In this document: piece after piece, positions 31,791 through 41,391 of the stretch | Layout of the letters: the number at the start of each line of letters is the position of its first letter | Position numbering within the stretch: the first letter of the stretch is position 1 | From: Ganoderma boninense | Taxonomy: Eukaryota; Basidiomycota; Agaricomycetes; Polyporales; Polyporaceae | NCBI GenBank assembly: GCA_002900995.3 | Contig: CM035305.1 | Coordinates: forward strand, 62,001 to 126,000 | Direction: 5' to 3' | DNA length: 64,000 bases | Notes under the pieces: model-generated | Seen by the model: only the letters and a program-made list of their open reading frames with translations | Told to the model about the DNA's origin: nothing | The model's database searches: none | Position numbers and translations under genes: made by a program

Positions 31791-33781
31791 TCAAAGTCCT
31801 GTTGGATCACCTCTACCTGGTATTCATCATCTTCACTCGGCTCTCCTGTCAACTTCTCAGAGTCACTTTCATCGTCTCCTTCGCCTGCTTCTGAATCTTC
31901 AGTGACGATTTGTCTAACCTTTCGGTTGACTCGTCGCCCTGGTTTACCTCCTTTAGCTCTATTTGGACATTCTTTGGCCTGATGTCCTTGTTTGTGGCAA
32001 AAGAAGCATAAGTTCTGCTGCAGGTGTCTTGAGCGCTCTTGCAACGTCATCTTGTTTACATTGGCTGTAGCGCTGGTGTCGGTTGTGTCGGGCTTCTCGG
32101 AGGAGTCACGGATATTTCGTCGAACTTTCGCTTGCGTGGTCTTGCGTCTAGGCTTACGCCTGCGAAGGTTTCCATCAATCTTTCGATTGATGAGGCCTTG
32201 TTCATAGATCTCTGTGGCTCGGCCGATCCAGTCCCAAACGTTAGTTGGGAGTGGGAATGATGTGGAGATCTTGTTTCGGATCCACGATGGTAGGGCATTC
32301 CGGTAGTATGACATGCTGATTTGTCCATCAAGGATGTGACTATACTTGATGAGCGTGTTGAACTGTGCATTGAAGGCATGGATGTCATTGAAGTCTTCAA
32401 GGGACAGTTCTTCGAGGTCCAACATAGCATTATCGGTTTGGTTGAGTGGCGTGTATGAGGTGCGAAGGAGAGCTTCAAAGTCCTTCCAGGTTGGCATATT
32501 TCGAGGATCATCCCGTATCTTGTCGACCTGATGCTTCTTCCAGTATTTGATGTCTCCTTCTCCAAGATAGGATAATGCGTATGCGACCTTCGCCCTGTCT
32601 GTGCCATACTTGTCGGGGTCTCCCATGAATACGAGGAATAGTTGGTCAAGGAATCCTTCGAGCTTATTCCTGTCTCCATTAAAGATCTCAGGTTCCTTGA
32701 TCTTGACTCTTCCTCTTTGAAGTTGGGCATTGGGGACTGCAAGGTACTGCGGTCCGGCTGGTCCACCTCCTCCTGGTCCTCCTGGCCCTGGTCCACCTGG
32801 TCCACCTCCACCTGATCCACCTGGCCCACCTCCGCCTGGTCCACCTGGTCCACCTCCGTTTCCATGTGGGTTCGGCATATCGTCACCCCCATCTCCTCCG
32901 CCTGATCCTCCTGTATCTCTATCTTCTCTAGAATCATCGTCGTCCTTACCCCCTTCATCCTTGGGATTTTCAGAAGGTGATTTCTTAGAAGAACCTGTTT
33001 GTACAAAGAGTGACCATTGTGAGAACGGTTTGGGTGGTATGATCGATCCAAATGCCGCACTGGCACTTTCGGCGGGTGTAGGTGTTGTGTCTGCTGGCCG
33101 ACTAAATTTTCCGATACCTCGGAATTGGAGTCGGTCAGCGAATGGGTATTGGTGCGAGTTTTTGAGCATGAGGTCTGCGAACTTGTCTTCATCTTCCTTT
33201 TTGATTCCCAAGCTCGATAGTTCTTTTTCAAAGGCTTTCGGTTGTTCCGGGTCCATGAATCCATGGTAGTCGATTCCATTCCAGTGGACTCGATATTCAA
33301 GTTCCACAACCTGTTGTGGCTTTCCTGTATCCATGGGTTTTGGTTCGGGTTCTTGCTCTGGCTTCTTTCCTTTGCCTTTGCCTTCAGTGGATGGTTCCTG
33401 ACCTTCCTCAACTTCGTCTTCAACTCCTTCTTCACTTCCTTCCTCTTCAACTTCTGACTCCTGAGGATCCTTAGGCTGGTTAGCCAAGGGATTCTTGGGA
33501 GTTGTTGAGATTGGACTTCCTTTCGGGGTCCTAAGTGATGGAAGTATTTCCGGAAATTTACCGTATGGATTCTTTGCTTTGACTGGTCCCTCCTGACTTG
33601 GCTGGGGGGTTCTGAGTGTTCCTCCTAGTTTGGTTTCTACCTTGATCCGTTGATATCGTTGTGGACACAGTAAATTTTCACACGATTCCCACTTCTTTGT
33701 GAGTGATGATGGATTTCGATGACAGTCTCTTTGAGTTTTGGTATCGAATGCGTGTTGGAATCCGATACACTCTAGGCTCAT
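31769..33781 (-). CDS. gag: retrotransposon Gag
   Basis: 670 residues from ATG 33781-33779 to TGA 31771-31769. An unusual ~300-residue N-terminal region includes an acidic Glu-rich tract (EVEEEGSEEGVEDEVEEG), a Lys/Glu/Pro stretch and a Gly/Pro-rich linker of GGGPGG repeats. A retrotransposon capsid-like domain follows (GDRNKLEGFLDQLFLVFMGD.. ALSYLGEGDIKYW), and then a zinc knuckle CFFCHKQGHQAKEC, a perfect CX2CX4HX4C. The start overlaps the stop of the preceding frame in ATGA. The end overlaps pol by about 22 nt around a run of five T. It is longer than many fungal gypsy Gags. Confidence 0.95.
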   Translation of the reverse strand: MSLECIGFQHAFDTKTQRDCHRNPSSLTKKWESCENLLCPQRYQRIKVETKLGGTLRTPQPSQEGPVKAKNPYGKFPEILPSLRTPKGSPISTTPKNPLANQPKDPQESEVEEEGSEEGVEDEVEEGQEPSTEGKGKGKKPEQEPEPKPMDTGKPQQVVELEYRVHWNGIDYHGFMDPEQPKAFEKELSSLGIKKEDEDKFADLMLKNSHQYPFADRLQFRGIGKFSRPADTTPTPAESASAAFGSIIPPKPFSQWSLFVQTGSSKKSPSENPKDEGGKDDDDSREDRDTGGSGGGDGGDDMPNPHGNGGGPGGPGGGGPGGSGGGGPGGPGPGGPGGGGPAGPQYLAVPNAQLQRGRVKIKEPEIFNGDRNKLEGFLDQLFLVFMGDPDKYGTDRAKVAYALSYLGEGDIKYWKKHQVDKIRDDPRNMPTWKDFEALLRTSYTPLNQTDNAMLDLEELSLEDFNDIHAFNAQFNTLIKYSHILDGQISMSYYRNALPSWIRNKISTSFPLPTNVWDWIGRATEIYEQGLINRKIDGNLRRRKPRRKTTQAKVRRNIRDSSEKPDTTDTSATANVNKMTLQERSRHLQQNLCFFCHKQGHQAKECPNRAKGGKPGRRVNRKVRQIVTEDSEAGEGDDESDSEKLTGEPSEDDEYQVEVIQQDFDPDETDF

Positions 33782-34716
33782 TGACTTGTGATGTAGGAAC
33801 GATTAAGGTGTTGTCTGTAGTATCGTTCCGCGTTAATGAGTCGTCGAAGGACTTCGATTTCCTGTGGCACTCTGGTGTCGATGAGGTTTGATGGGTCGTG
33901 TAATGCGTTTTTGACTGTAACGATTCCCTGGAGTAGTGATCGGTGGAATAGGTCTTCAATCCAAACGGGTCTTTCTAAATCTTCGAACTGCCACTGGAGT
34001 AGGATGGTTTCGACTGCTTTCAGGTGTTCAAGAAGGTCTCGCACTTGTTGGTGGCTTCGTCCAACGATGGTGGAAGATCTTTTGATCTCTGAAAGGTTGG
34101 TGGTTACCACTTCAATCCAATCCCAGAGATGAGAGCGAACTCTGTGGGTTTGTCGATCGTGGTATAGTCCTGATACCGATGTTCCGACCGTGTTTCTTGC
34201 AGCTGCTAAGATTGTCCTGGCTGTGATGCCGTCTATGTCTTTCTTGAACTCAATTCCTGCTCGTCGGAGGATGTCTTCCTCGGTTTGAGTGAGAATAGTT
34301 CCTGACTGCTCGGGGCTTTCTTCCTTTATTGCCGGGAGCTTGTCCACCTGTCTTCTTCCAAATACCGGTGTTCTAGATCTCGTTGGGGTCTCCTGCCAAT
34401 ATACTGTTGGTATGACAGGCCTGACGTCTTCTTTGGGCGGTACTGGTGGTGGAAACACTGATACTGTGGAACGGGTTTCTATAGGCACTACTTCTGTCTT
34501 CTCTTTATTGAATCTGTGAAGCCACGTCCTTGTGGGTTTGGCTGGACCGTATGTGTCTCGCCAAATGTTTATCGGCGTGTCTTCAACAAATCTGGCAAAG
34601 TGTGTTCCTGGCTTTGGTCCCTTTGACGATCCCTGTTGGAATTGTCCTTGACCTGCCGTGGTGCCTTCTTTCCTTGTTCCGTTCGACGTTATACGTCGTT
34701 CTTCTTTATACAGACT
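33778..34716 (-). CDS. methionine-less frame preceding gag
   Basis: 312 codons are open between a TGA at 34719-34717 and a TGA at 33780-33778, without a single ATG in frame. The translation is normal protein-like: a Gly/Gln-rich start, a conserved-looking RDTYGPAKPTRTWLHRF, a Pro-rich linker, then helical Leu/Arg/Glu-rich sequence (LFHRSLLQGIVTVKNALH; EIEVLRRLINAERYYRQH). Its stop shares ATGA with the gag start. It could begin at a non-AUG codon (a GTG at 34488 is one candidate) or be a second exon joined to an upstream ATG in the leader or LTR. Function unknown. Confidence 0.6.
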   Translation of the reverse strand, partial: SLYKEERRITSNGTRKEGTTAGQGQFQQGSSKGPKPGTHFARFVEDTPINIWRDTYGPAKPTRTWLHRFNKEKTEVVPIETRSTVSVFPPPVPPKEDVRPVIPTVYWQETPTRSRTPVFGRRQVDKLPAIKEESPEQSGTILTQTEEDILRRAGIEFKKDIDGITARTILAAARNTVGTSVSGLYHDRQTHRVRSHLWDWIEVVTTNLSEIKRSSTIVGRSHQQVRDLLEHLKAVETILLQWQFEDLERPVWIEDLFHRSLLQGIVTVKNALHDPSNLIDTRVPQEIEVLRRLINAERYYRQHLNRSYITSQ

Positions 34717-34944
34717 TCACTACAGTGACAGTCTCTTGACGTAGTCTTCTTGACTTCGCTACTTGAGTCGTTCCGGGTGACTAGCACTCCCGACTATTAT
34801 AGCGACAGTCTCAGACTGTTGTCGACTGGACTTTGTTACTTGAGTCGTTCCGGGTGACTAGCACTCCCGACAGCTATAACAACAGTCCCTGGTGGTGTGG
34901 GTTCTCTGCACCTGAAAAGGTGGAGCGCAGAGTTTTCAGTCTAA
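34717..34944 (-). promoter_or_regulatory. retrotransposon leader with direct repeats and hairpins
   Basis: Between the 5' LTR and the first frame lie two identical 35-bp direct repeats (34760-34794 and 34837-34871), 77 bp apart. Between them is an ACAGTC..GACTGT inverted repeat. This arrangement could serve RNA packaging, dimerisation or priming. No coding capacity is evident. Confidence 0.6.
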
Positions 34945-35441
34945 TGTTACGTCCTTAACCTAGTGGACTTACAGTTCAATAGGTTAGGCCGTTTAGACCA
35001 AAGACTAGTGACTGACTAGAGTTTGGATACTAGACTTGTTAGGTCTAGAGGACGTAGGGGTATGAAGGTACTGCTCGCAGAGCAGTAGCTGGATAGACAA
35101 GAGACTGAAAACTGGGGGGTCACTGCTGAGGTGTCGCCCCTTATATACATGTAGGGTCCTAAGGTTTCAGGCTATGTATGTAGTGACTGTAACTATAGGT
35201 TCAAGGCTATGGACTGCGGACTGCGGACTGCGGACTGCGGGCTGCGGGCTGCGGGCTGTGGGCTGCGGGCTGCGGACTGTGGGCTGTGTACTGTGATCTA
35301 TGTACTTGGTTACCGTGGGCTGTGGTCCCTGTGCTGTATCCTGGGTGCTATGTACGTGGTTACTCCTTAATGTAATAGGTCTTTAGTAATGAAAGGGAAA
35401 AGTATGGTTGTAGTAAGCCTGCTTACTATACGTCTGTAACA
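34945..35441 (-). repeat. right LTR (5' LTR of the element)
   Basis: 497 bp, same ends as the left LTR. The 7-bp length difference equals one minisatellite unit. It should contain the element's promoter, transcribing leftwards. Confidence 0.97.
35207..35297. repeat. 7-bp minisatellite in right LTR, 13 units
   Basis: Same heptamer family as in the left LTR, but the order of variants differs (runs of CTGCGGA and CTGCGGG instead of alternation). Confidence 0.9.
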
Positions 35442-35446
35442 GTCAC
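35442..35446. repeat. 5-bp target-site duplication, right copy
   Basis: GTCAC directly after the right LTR, followed by the continuation of the interrupted coding exon. Confidence 0.95.
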
Positions 35447-35890
35447 ATGGGATGATGCGGAAGGAACTCTACTGGCCCCTACAGGCGTATCGGATAGTGG
35501 CAGCTCACATGCAATATTTATCGGGCAAACTGAAGGGGTGAGCCTCTAAAATTGATGTCTTCTGCGGCTTTATGCCTGAATCATTCAAGGACCTGTTGAG
35601 GATCAATTATGGTTCCCAAGACTACATCAGCGACGCAACAACTGGCACCAATAACGAGCAGTTGAATATTCTATGGGCTAACCTACCTTTCGGGCAAGGA
35701 GTTTCTGAACAAGGGCACTTACTGGCCGCTGCCGCTTGGTCTGAGCCAAATGGTCTGACCACAAACTATTTCAACAGATTGTGTTTACGATAGGTTGACG
35801 GCTCTTGAATTTTCTAGTGACACTAGTGGACTTGGAGGAAAATGCGCAGAACAGAGCTAGTCCAGTGCAGATAAGTGGATCGGGACATGT

Positions 35891-36244
35891 TCAGTCGATG
35901 GGTATGTTCTCCATTCTAAACCGTTCTAGGATGGCTGAATCAGCATGCGCGCTTTCCATGGCACAAACATGCTTGTAGACGTTTCGGAGGACGAACCGAC
36001 AGTCTCTCTTCCAAACTCTTATCACATGCACCACGATCACCATCCGCAGGTGCGCCTTGCAATTGTGAAACATCGTTGTCGTTGACTCTGAAAACCATGA
36101 CAATTTTAGCAAGATGCGGGCGGTGGAAACGTCGGGTTCGCTCTGATGCTCCTGAATGGGATGCAAACTGTCACCGATATCCTCAACCAATTGCAAGAGA
36201 ACCAGAGACAATTTCAGTGAGCCTTGCGACGCCATACGATGCAT
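35891..36244 (-). CDS. possible hypothetical protein, 117 residues
   Basis: A single open frame from an ATG (36244-36242) to a stop at 35891, on the strand opposite to its neighbours. It reads as a helical protein (LKLSLVLLQLVEDIGDSLHP; NVYKHVCAMESAHADSAILERF). No family recognised; it may be an exon of a longer minus-strand gene or a chance frame. It lies in the short gap between the split gene and the next plus-strand gene. Confidence 0.25.
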   Translation of the reverse strand: MHRMASQGSLKLSLVLLQLVEDIGDSLHPIQEHQSEPDVSTARILLKLSWFSESTTTMFHNCKAHLRMVIVVHVIRVWKRDCRFVLRNVYKHVCAMESAHADSAILERFRMENIPID

Positions 36245-36335
36245 TCACAGTATTCACATAATGTCGTGACTTAGGAGCCAGCTTGTAGTCGTTATTCAAT
36301 CTTTCACGGACGAGATCTCGACTCTCAGGACTTCT

Positions 36336-37543
36336 TTGAGGAATGGGCCTCGACACCTCCCCCCCCGAGGCAAGCAGCAGGGGAGAGCCCCAAGGGAAGA
36401 TCTAACCCACGCCATCGATGCCGCGTCATTGGGCCCAGGACCTGAAGAAATCCAATTTGAATACTTGACAAGCGTGTTAAAAAAGCAGAATAAGGACTTA
36501 ACACCGGCTGAGTTCAGGATCAAGACCCAATGGAATCGTCTAAAGGTACGGAGAAAACAGTCCGGGAATATACCTCGAGTTTTCACTCACTGCTTCATCA
36601 CAGAGTTGCGTAAGGAACCATGTAGCGATGGTCATGGGCACGGAAGACGAGGACACGCTGTACGAAAACCAGCCAACGTTGACGGAAGACCAAGTCAAGA
36701 GCTACGCACCGAAGGGCGTAACTGCGGCATCGATCTTCGATGACGGCAGGGTTCATATCGACTTCGTACGCTCGTGGAAGAAATTTTCCTTCAACAAGGA
36801 GGTCCGAAAAGTCATTGTTGTAGGCTTTCTCGACGCTGTCAACAAGTCTAAGATGTATCGCAATCCGCCCATTTCACCCCAATTTCTGGTTGAATACTGG
36901 GTAGGAGAAGCCCTCGATGGCCGCATCAATACCCTCCGACGACTCTGGAAGAAGCAGAAGGATCCGCTCATGAATGAGGAGGCACACCAAGTCGCCCGCA
37001 AGGCGGCGATGTCGTCACGTCGTGCAACAGTAAGTTGGACCATCCCTCGAAGTCATACCCTGCCCTTGACTGCTTCCGTAGCTCCTGCAGAGTCGAAACT
37101 TGGCTGTGAAGCGTCGAAAGTTGCTGTCTCGACATATGGATCTGCTGGAAATGCTTTCTCCAGCTCATATGAGCGGAGACGAAACCGATGGAGATTCCAA
37201 GACTCATCCTCGAAGATTCCGAATCATCAACGCAAAGTGGCAAAGTGCGGAATTGAAACTCTTCCTGCGATCCCTGGACGAGTTGTACCGAGAGGACTGG
37301 GAAAACCCCTGCGGACGACGTGCAGTCCTGGGCAACGAGCCTCGGATCCGGTACGAGACTCGCGAGAGCAGGTCGGTGAATAGCGCTGCCCCTTCGGGAC
37401 TGTGGAGAAACTGCTATGACGACGAATGGATGGGGAGCCAAAAGGAGGTCTTCGTAGACGATCTCTGTGTTATCGATGATGACTACGACTTCACGATCGC
37501 CAGAGAAAACATTGTGACTATGGTTGACGTCCTTCAGGAATAG
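36336..37543 (+). CDS. Agaricomycete-type hypothetical protein
   Basis: Three phased exons: ~36336-36545, 36604-37029 and 37082-37543 (TAG), with introns of 58 and 52 nt. Exon 2 carries a basic and aromatic globular segment (VRSWKKFSFNKEVRKVIVVG) and a region with repeated basic residues before the junction. Exon 3 has MSGDETDGD, then RFRIINAKWQSAELKLFLRS, and later LWRNCYDDEWM. This order (MSGDE, a WRS-like helix, NCYD.EW) is one I associate with a family of uncharacterised proteins abundant in Agaricomycete genomes; it has no assigned function. The initiator is unresolved: a run of eight C at about 36358-36365 separates two plausible reading frames at the 5' end, so a frameshift or a different first exon is possible. 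Confidence 0.6.
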
Positions 37544-38525
37544 ATGGTGTCGCGTGTTGAATATAATGGGTTCCGGAATGCATGGCCCGTAATTTCTACA
37601 GTCGACACATCTATGATCTATTGCGATCGCTCTGTATCGGGAGCTGACAAGTTACATAGATATAAGGACGCTCATGGCTTGCTCGTCGCATGCCACGCGA
37701 CGCATAGTCTGAGGCTAATCAGGTCACCTACGTGGCTGACACCAAGTCAATCACCGCGCCCTCTCCGGACCCTGTACGTGTAATGGGACGCACTCGCTCC
37801 CGCGATCTCTCCTTCTCTGCAGCACCGCGTTTTAGTGCTGCGTACCCAGACCTCTCCACCGCACGTGCCTTTCCTAGGCATCACTCCCATGCACATCCTC
37901 CTACTCTGCCAAGCCGAAAGCGGAGTCAGATATCGGCCATTAGGGGAGGGAACAAAATCAACGAGCTGCTCTGACATAACCGCTAACAAGAGGTCGGATG
38001 TGGCGCGTGAAGGCCTTGGCTCAGGGTCGTAGAGCACAGGTAGATGACATCCTACGGACAGATGGCGAGATGGAATGCGGGAAGACAGACAAACGAAAAC
38101 ATACCTTACACACCGATCCTTTCCACAGGCGACCATTGCTCTGACGGCTCGGTACGTGGATAACACGAGAAACCTGACAGGTGCACAAAACGGGGGCATA
38201 TAGCCAACCAAACGCGCACGGGATAAAACTGTCGACGCAATTATTTTGTCGGAGTAAGAGTGGACAGGTCAGCTAAGAGCGCGTGAAGGGCCAGGAGCAG
38301 AGGATAAACAGACCTTTAGGCTTAAGTAAAATTCTAGAGGTTTGACGGACATCCAAGCTCCTGAGACGTCGACGTGCGAGTATGTAGCCGTTGCAGCCGT
38401 TGCAGGGGATCGCGAAGGACATTCATGACTTTAAACCTGATTATGACGGTGTACGGGATGGAGAAAGTTGGGGCCCCAGGGCAAGGCTATTACTACTCGG
38501 CATGCACGTTGCAATTGAAGAGTGT
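37544..38525. other. no gene recognised
   Basis: 3' flank of the preceding gene and unassignable DNA. A minus-strand frame (38211-37747) is compositionally odd and without motif. Confidence 0.45.
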
Positions 38526-38850
38526 GATGGGGACATACCGGGGATCCCAGGCGAGAAGGCGGGCCCAGGAGGGTCGGACGGCGATTGGACGGCGAGAAAT
38601 CAGAGGCCAGGACTGGCTGCGCGGACGACGTCGCGAGCGGGAGAGGGAGCGGGGAGGAGAGGAGGCGGGGGTGCTGGGTTGAGGGGGCGACGACGCGACG
38701 GGAGGGGCGGGGGAGAGAGCGCACCACAGCACACGACAGCGCTGCCAGCACCGACTCCAGCACCGCCCGAGGACTCGCTGGCTGGCCGCACGCGGTGCAT
38801 GGGCAGGACCAGCCTAGACGGGTCGCAATGGGCTAGCTATCGTCGTCGGA
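38526..38850 (-). repeat. dispersed repeat family A, copy 4 (truncated)
   Basis: Minus-strand copy containing only the 3' two thirds of the core, breaking at TCGTCGTCGGAC where other copies continue CACAGCGGGCG. Unrelated sequence follows. Confidence 0.9.
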
Positions 38851-40854
38851 CATACTTACTTAGCGGGCCTGGCGGCAAAAAAGTTCGGGAGAAAAGGGAT
38901 CAAACATTGGTTCCGGAACCACCTGCCTTCTCCGCTCATAAATTCGTGCTCCGCAAGCCCACGGAGGAGGCCTGCCGCAGCCTTGTCTCTCGCCCGCACT
39001 GCTCAATTCTTCCGACTCGTCTGCACGCGGTAAGAGTATCGACCCAAGGTCGCGTTCCATGAAATCTCATCGTTTCTTGGGGAACCAGCATCGGCAGACC
39101 TTAAGGTCCTGCACATTATCTACGTCCTGCAGCTTGATCCCGCATTCATCTTAAGCGTCTTCCCCACAGACCAGAGTGAGTAACTCACGTCATTTTCTCC
39201 GCTTTCACTGCACTACCGTCATAGTTCAGTTCCGAGCTGTCGGACACCTGGCACACATATGCCAGTGGATCTACGCTGTCTCTCAAATCCACCGGCGGTG
39301 CCTTCAGGCTGGCAATGGTCAAACGCTCCTCACTACGCCGCCACCATTTTCGGCTCTAAGCGTGCCCTTCGCTTCGCCTCCATCTCGCGATACGCCTCGC
39401 AGAGTGGAGCGCGCTGAAGACGCGGCTCCGATTGTTTCTGCCACACCCAGTGGTTTCCTAGACCTAGCTCTCGACTCGAACCTCGTCCCGTCATGCTCAG
39501 CAGGCGCAACTCTCCCCGCATTTGCTATGACGAACTTGCAAGGATACTACAACTTTTGGTGTCCTAGCTGAGTCTTAACGGAGAAGGTGCGTCCCACGAG
39601 CTCTGTCTTGGTCCATCTTAGCGTGACACCAGGCTTCGCTATACAGGAGGATGGCAAACCTCGCCACGATTCTCCCCAGCGTGGCCCTCATGGCCATGCT
39701 CGTGACTGTGTTTACGTCTGACTTGTCCTAGAGGGACTCATTCCGTAGTTCTATATGACGAGAAATGCAAGGTCCTCAAGGCGTCCCTAGAGGAGGACTT
39801 TCGCTCGTCAGTAGACTTTGTACTCATCCAGGAGTTATCTCGAGAATCAACACATCCACGTCTCACATGACCATTTTGTCCAGTCCGCTCACTCTGCAGC
39901 TGCCGTCACCAGCGACATTGAAGACAATCACGACTCGAAAGTTCCTCATCCGCCACCTCTTTGTGTGGCTGCTCTTTGTGCGGCTGATCCCTCTAAAAGT
40001 CAGTACCTCCCAAGCCCTTCATGGGATGCATTCCTCTGACAATTTTCGGGACTGACGGAACGCTTCTTCCGCCGAATCTAAGTCTCCGATTTCTTGTTCC
40101 CCCTGTACAGTTTGGCGGGAGCGATAGCATGAAAGTATACGATTGAATCACAATGCATTGGCAGCCACACCGGGTGTGGGTCAGATGCGAACTTAAGGGG
40201 TGGGAGCCAAACTGAGGGTGTAGATGCGATTTGCGAAGGTCGGGCCTGGTTGGTTTCGAGGTAGGGGGAGACCATATTTCGAACATGCTAGGTTCCAAAG
40301 GCATTTCGTAGACTCGGAGACTTGCAATGCTCAATACATTTGCAAAACATTGAACTCAACAAACACTCGTTTTCGCATCCTGCAACCACCGACCAATGCA
40401 GCTAAGTAATCGTATGCTGAACATCTGGATCAGTTCTGGGCTCTCGGTACTCGGCAGCCAAGATTTCCTGAGCTCATCATTACGTATGTCTGGCTGCGCC
40501 GTTTCTACCATGTTGTCTAGCCGGAGGGAGACCCACAGTGTGGGTGTGGAAAGGACTCGGGCTTCTTAGACTCCGGTCTGCGACAATTCCTGCCGGTCCT
40601 CCCTCGCTCACACGCTCAAACGTAATTGCAACGTGTACAGGCGGCAGCTGGACTTTGTGGATTGGAGGTCAACAGCATATATCGGACATCAAAACCGCCG
40701 CCAATTCACCCTTCTGGATTATTCATTGTTTGCACCTCATCCCCACCCACGTCGCTCGTTGATAGTCCACGATCGTGCTCAGCTGCGCTGCTGGTATGTT
40801 ATTGCATTCTCTATCTACACAATGGACTTCCTGTCTCAGTATTGCATCCCATAT
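38851..40854. other. no gene recognised
   Basis: Several short plus-strand frames with scattered GT..AG signals, but no chain could be phased and no motif was seen. An undetected small gene is possible around 39.1-40.1 kb. Confidence 0.4.
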
Positions 40855-41391
40855 GGCTCCAGCCGTCATGATCGAATCTCCTGCAACATCGTCACTCGCT
40901 ATCCAACCCCCACAATTTACACCGTTGCAATTGGACCCCACCATTGATTCAACTTCCTTGAGCACTCGCACGTTCAAATCTCCCACTGCAGAAAACGACA
41001 CGACCTTCGTTGGAGTCAGCGGAGAACCTGAAGTGGATCTTCCAGCGCTGTCAGGCCGGCTCCATGCGTTGCGGGCGATCCTTGGCCACCTCAACGCCTC
41101 ATTGACTTCACTCAACGAGTCCCATCGTTTCGTCGACACCCAGGTCCGCGACCTTGAAACGTACATTAATGGTCTTGCGGTCAGCCCAGATTGCATTCAC
41201 CCCCCGGACTCCAACTTGAATGCGTCTTCTGCCACACCTCCGTTGAAGGACCGTCAGCGTCAGGACAAGTCAAGCCTATGGAAGAAGATATGCAGCAGCT
41301 TTGTATGTCTTGTGCTGCACATTTCGTCGTTATTCACTGTGTGACTGATTTTTGTTGCACGTGTAGTGAGCCCTTGCACTGTCTCCGTTAG
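40855..41391 (+). CDS. possible small protein with Cys-rich C-terminus
   Basis: From an ATG at 40855 the frame encodes a Ser/Thr/Pro-rich stretch and then a helical heptad segment (LHALRAILGHLNASLTSLNE; HRFVDTQVRDLETYING). A different frame just downstream (41191-41391) encodes paired cysteines (ECVFCHT, LCMSCAAHF, CCTCSEPLHC), suggesting a zinc-binding end reached through an intron near 41183. The exact junction was not found. This coiled coil plus Cys-rich layout recurs in the gene at 47.8-48.8 kb. Function unknown. Confidence 0.4.

Larger units (their letters stand above)
23752..35441 (-). mobile_element. Ty3/gypsy chromovirus LTR retrotransposon, 11.69 kb
   Basis: A complete element flanked by 490- and 497-bp LTRs (TGTTACG..GTAACA ends) and a GTCAC duplication. 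The transcribed strand is minus: the polypurine tract abuts the left LTR and all long frames read leftwards. Order in transcription: leader with direct repeats, methionine-less frame (34716-33778), gag, pol with C-terminal chromodomain, then about 3.9 kb with extra frames. Typical chromoviruses are about 5-8 kb and end shortly after pol, so the 3' extension is unusual. Between 26898 and 27467 no convincing frame was found. The leader after the upstream LTR (TTAGACTGAAAAC..) shows no tRNA primer-binding match that I recognise. Both LTRs and all main frames look intact, suggesting a young, possibly active copy. Confidence 0.97.
22138..35793 (+). pseudogene. 61-residue tandem-repeat protein gene, split by a retrotransposon
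   Basis: Function unknown. Exons on the left are 22138-22365, 22420-22554, 22607-22819 and 22874-23751. The coding exon then resumes after the retrotransposon at 35447-35537 and is followed by 35590-35793 (TAG). The four introns are 54, 52, 54 and 52 nt. Omitting the element and one copy of its 5-bp target repeat keeps the frame open and in phase throughout, predicting 582 residues in the uninterrupted allele. The protein starts with a Thr/Ser/Pro-rich region, then a basic segment, then 3.4 tandem repeats rich in His, Gly, Ala, Pro and Tyr (GHGHHPTYPP), then an acidic, beta-like C-terminus. Nothing else in the gene appears broken, so it was probably functional until the insertion. Any surviving product would be truncated soon after residue 484. 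Confidence 0.8.

Noticed and set aside
32730..33269. Pro/Gly-rich open frame antisense to gag
   Set aside because: Mirror of the GGGPGG linker in gag; compositional shadow without motif.
32056..33450. 464-codon open frame overlapping gag on the same strand in another phase
   Set aside because: No ATG at its start, and its Gln/Asp/Val- and Lys/Glu-rich content follows from the low-complexity Gly/Pro and acidic tracts of gag read out of frame.
37747..38211. 154-codon minus-strand frame
   Set aside because: No motif, no splice context, and Cys/Arg-rich biased composition; not distinguishable from chance.
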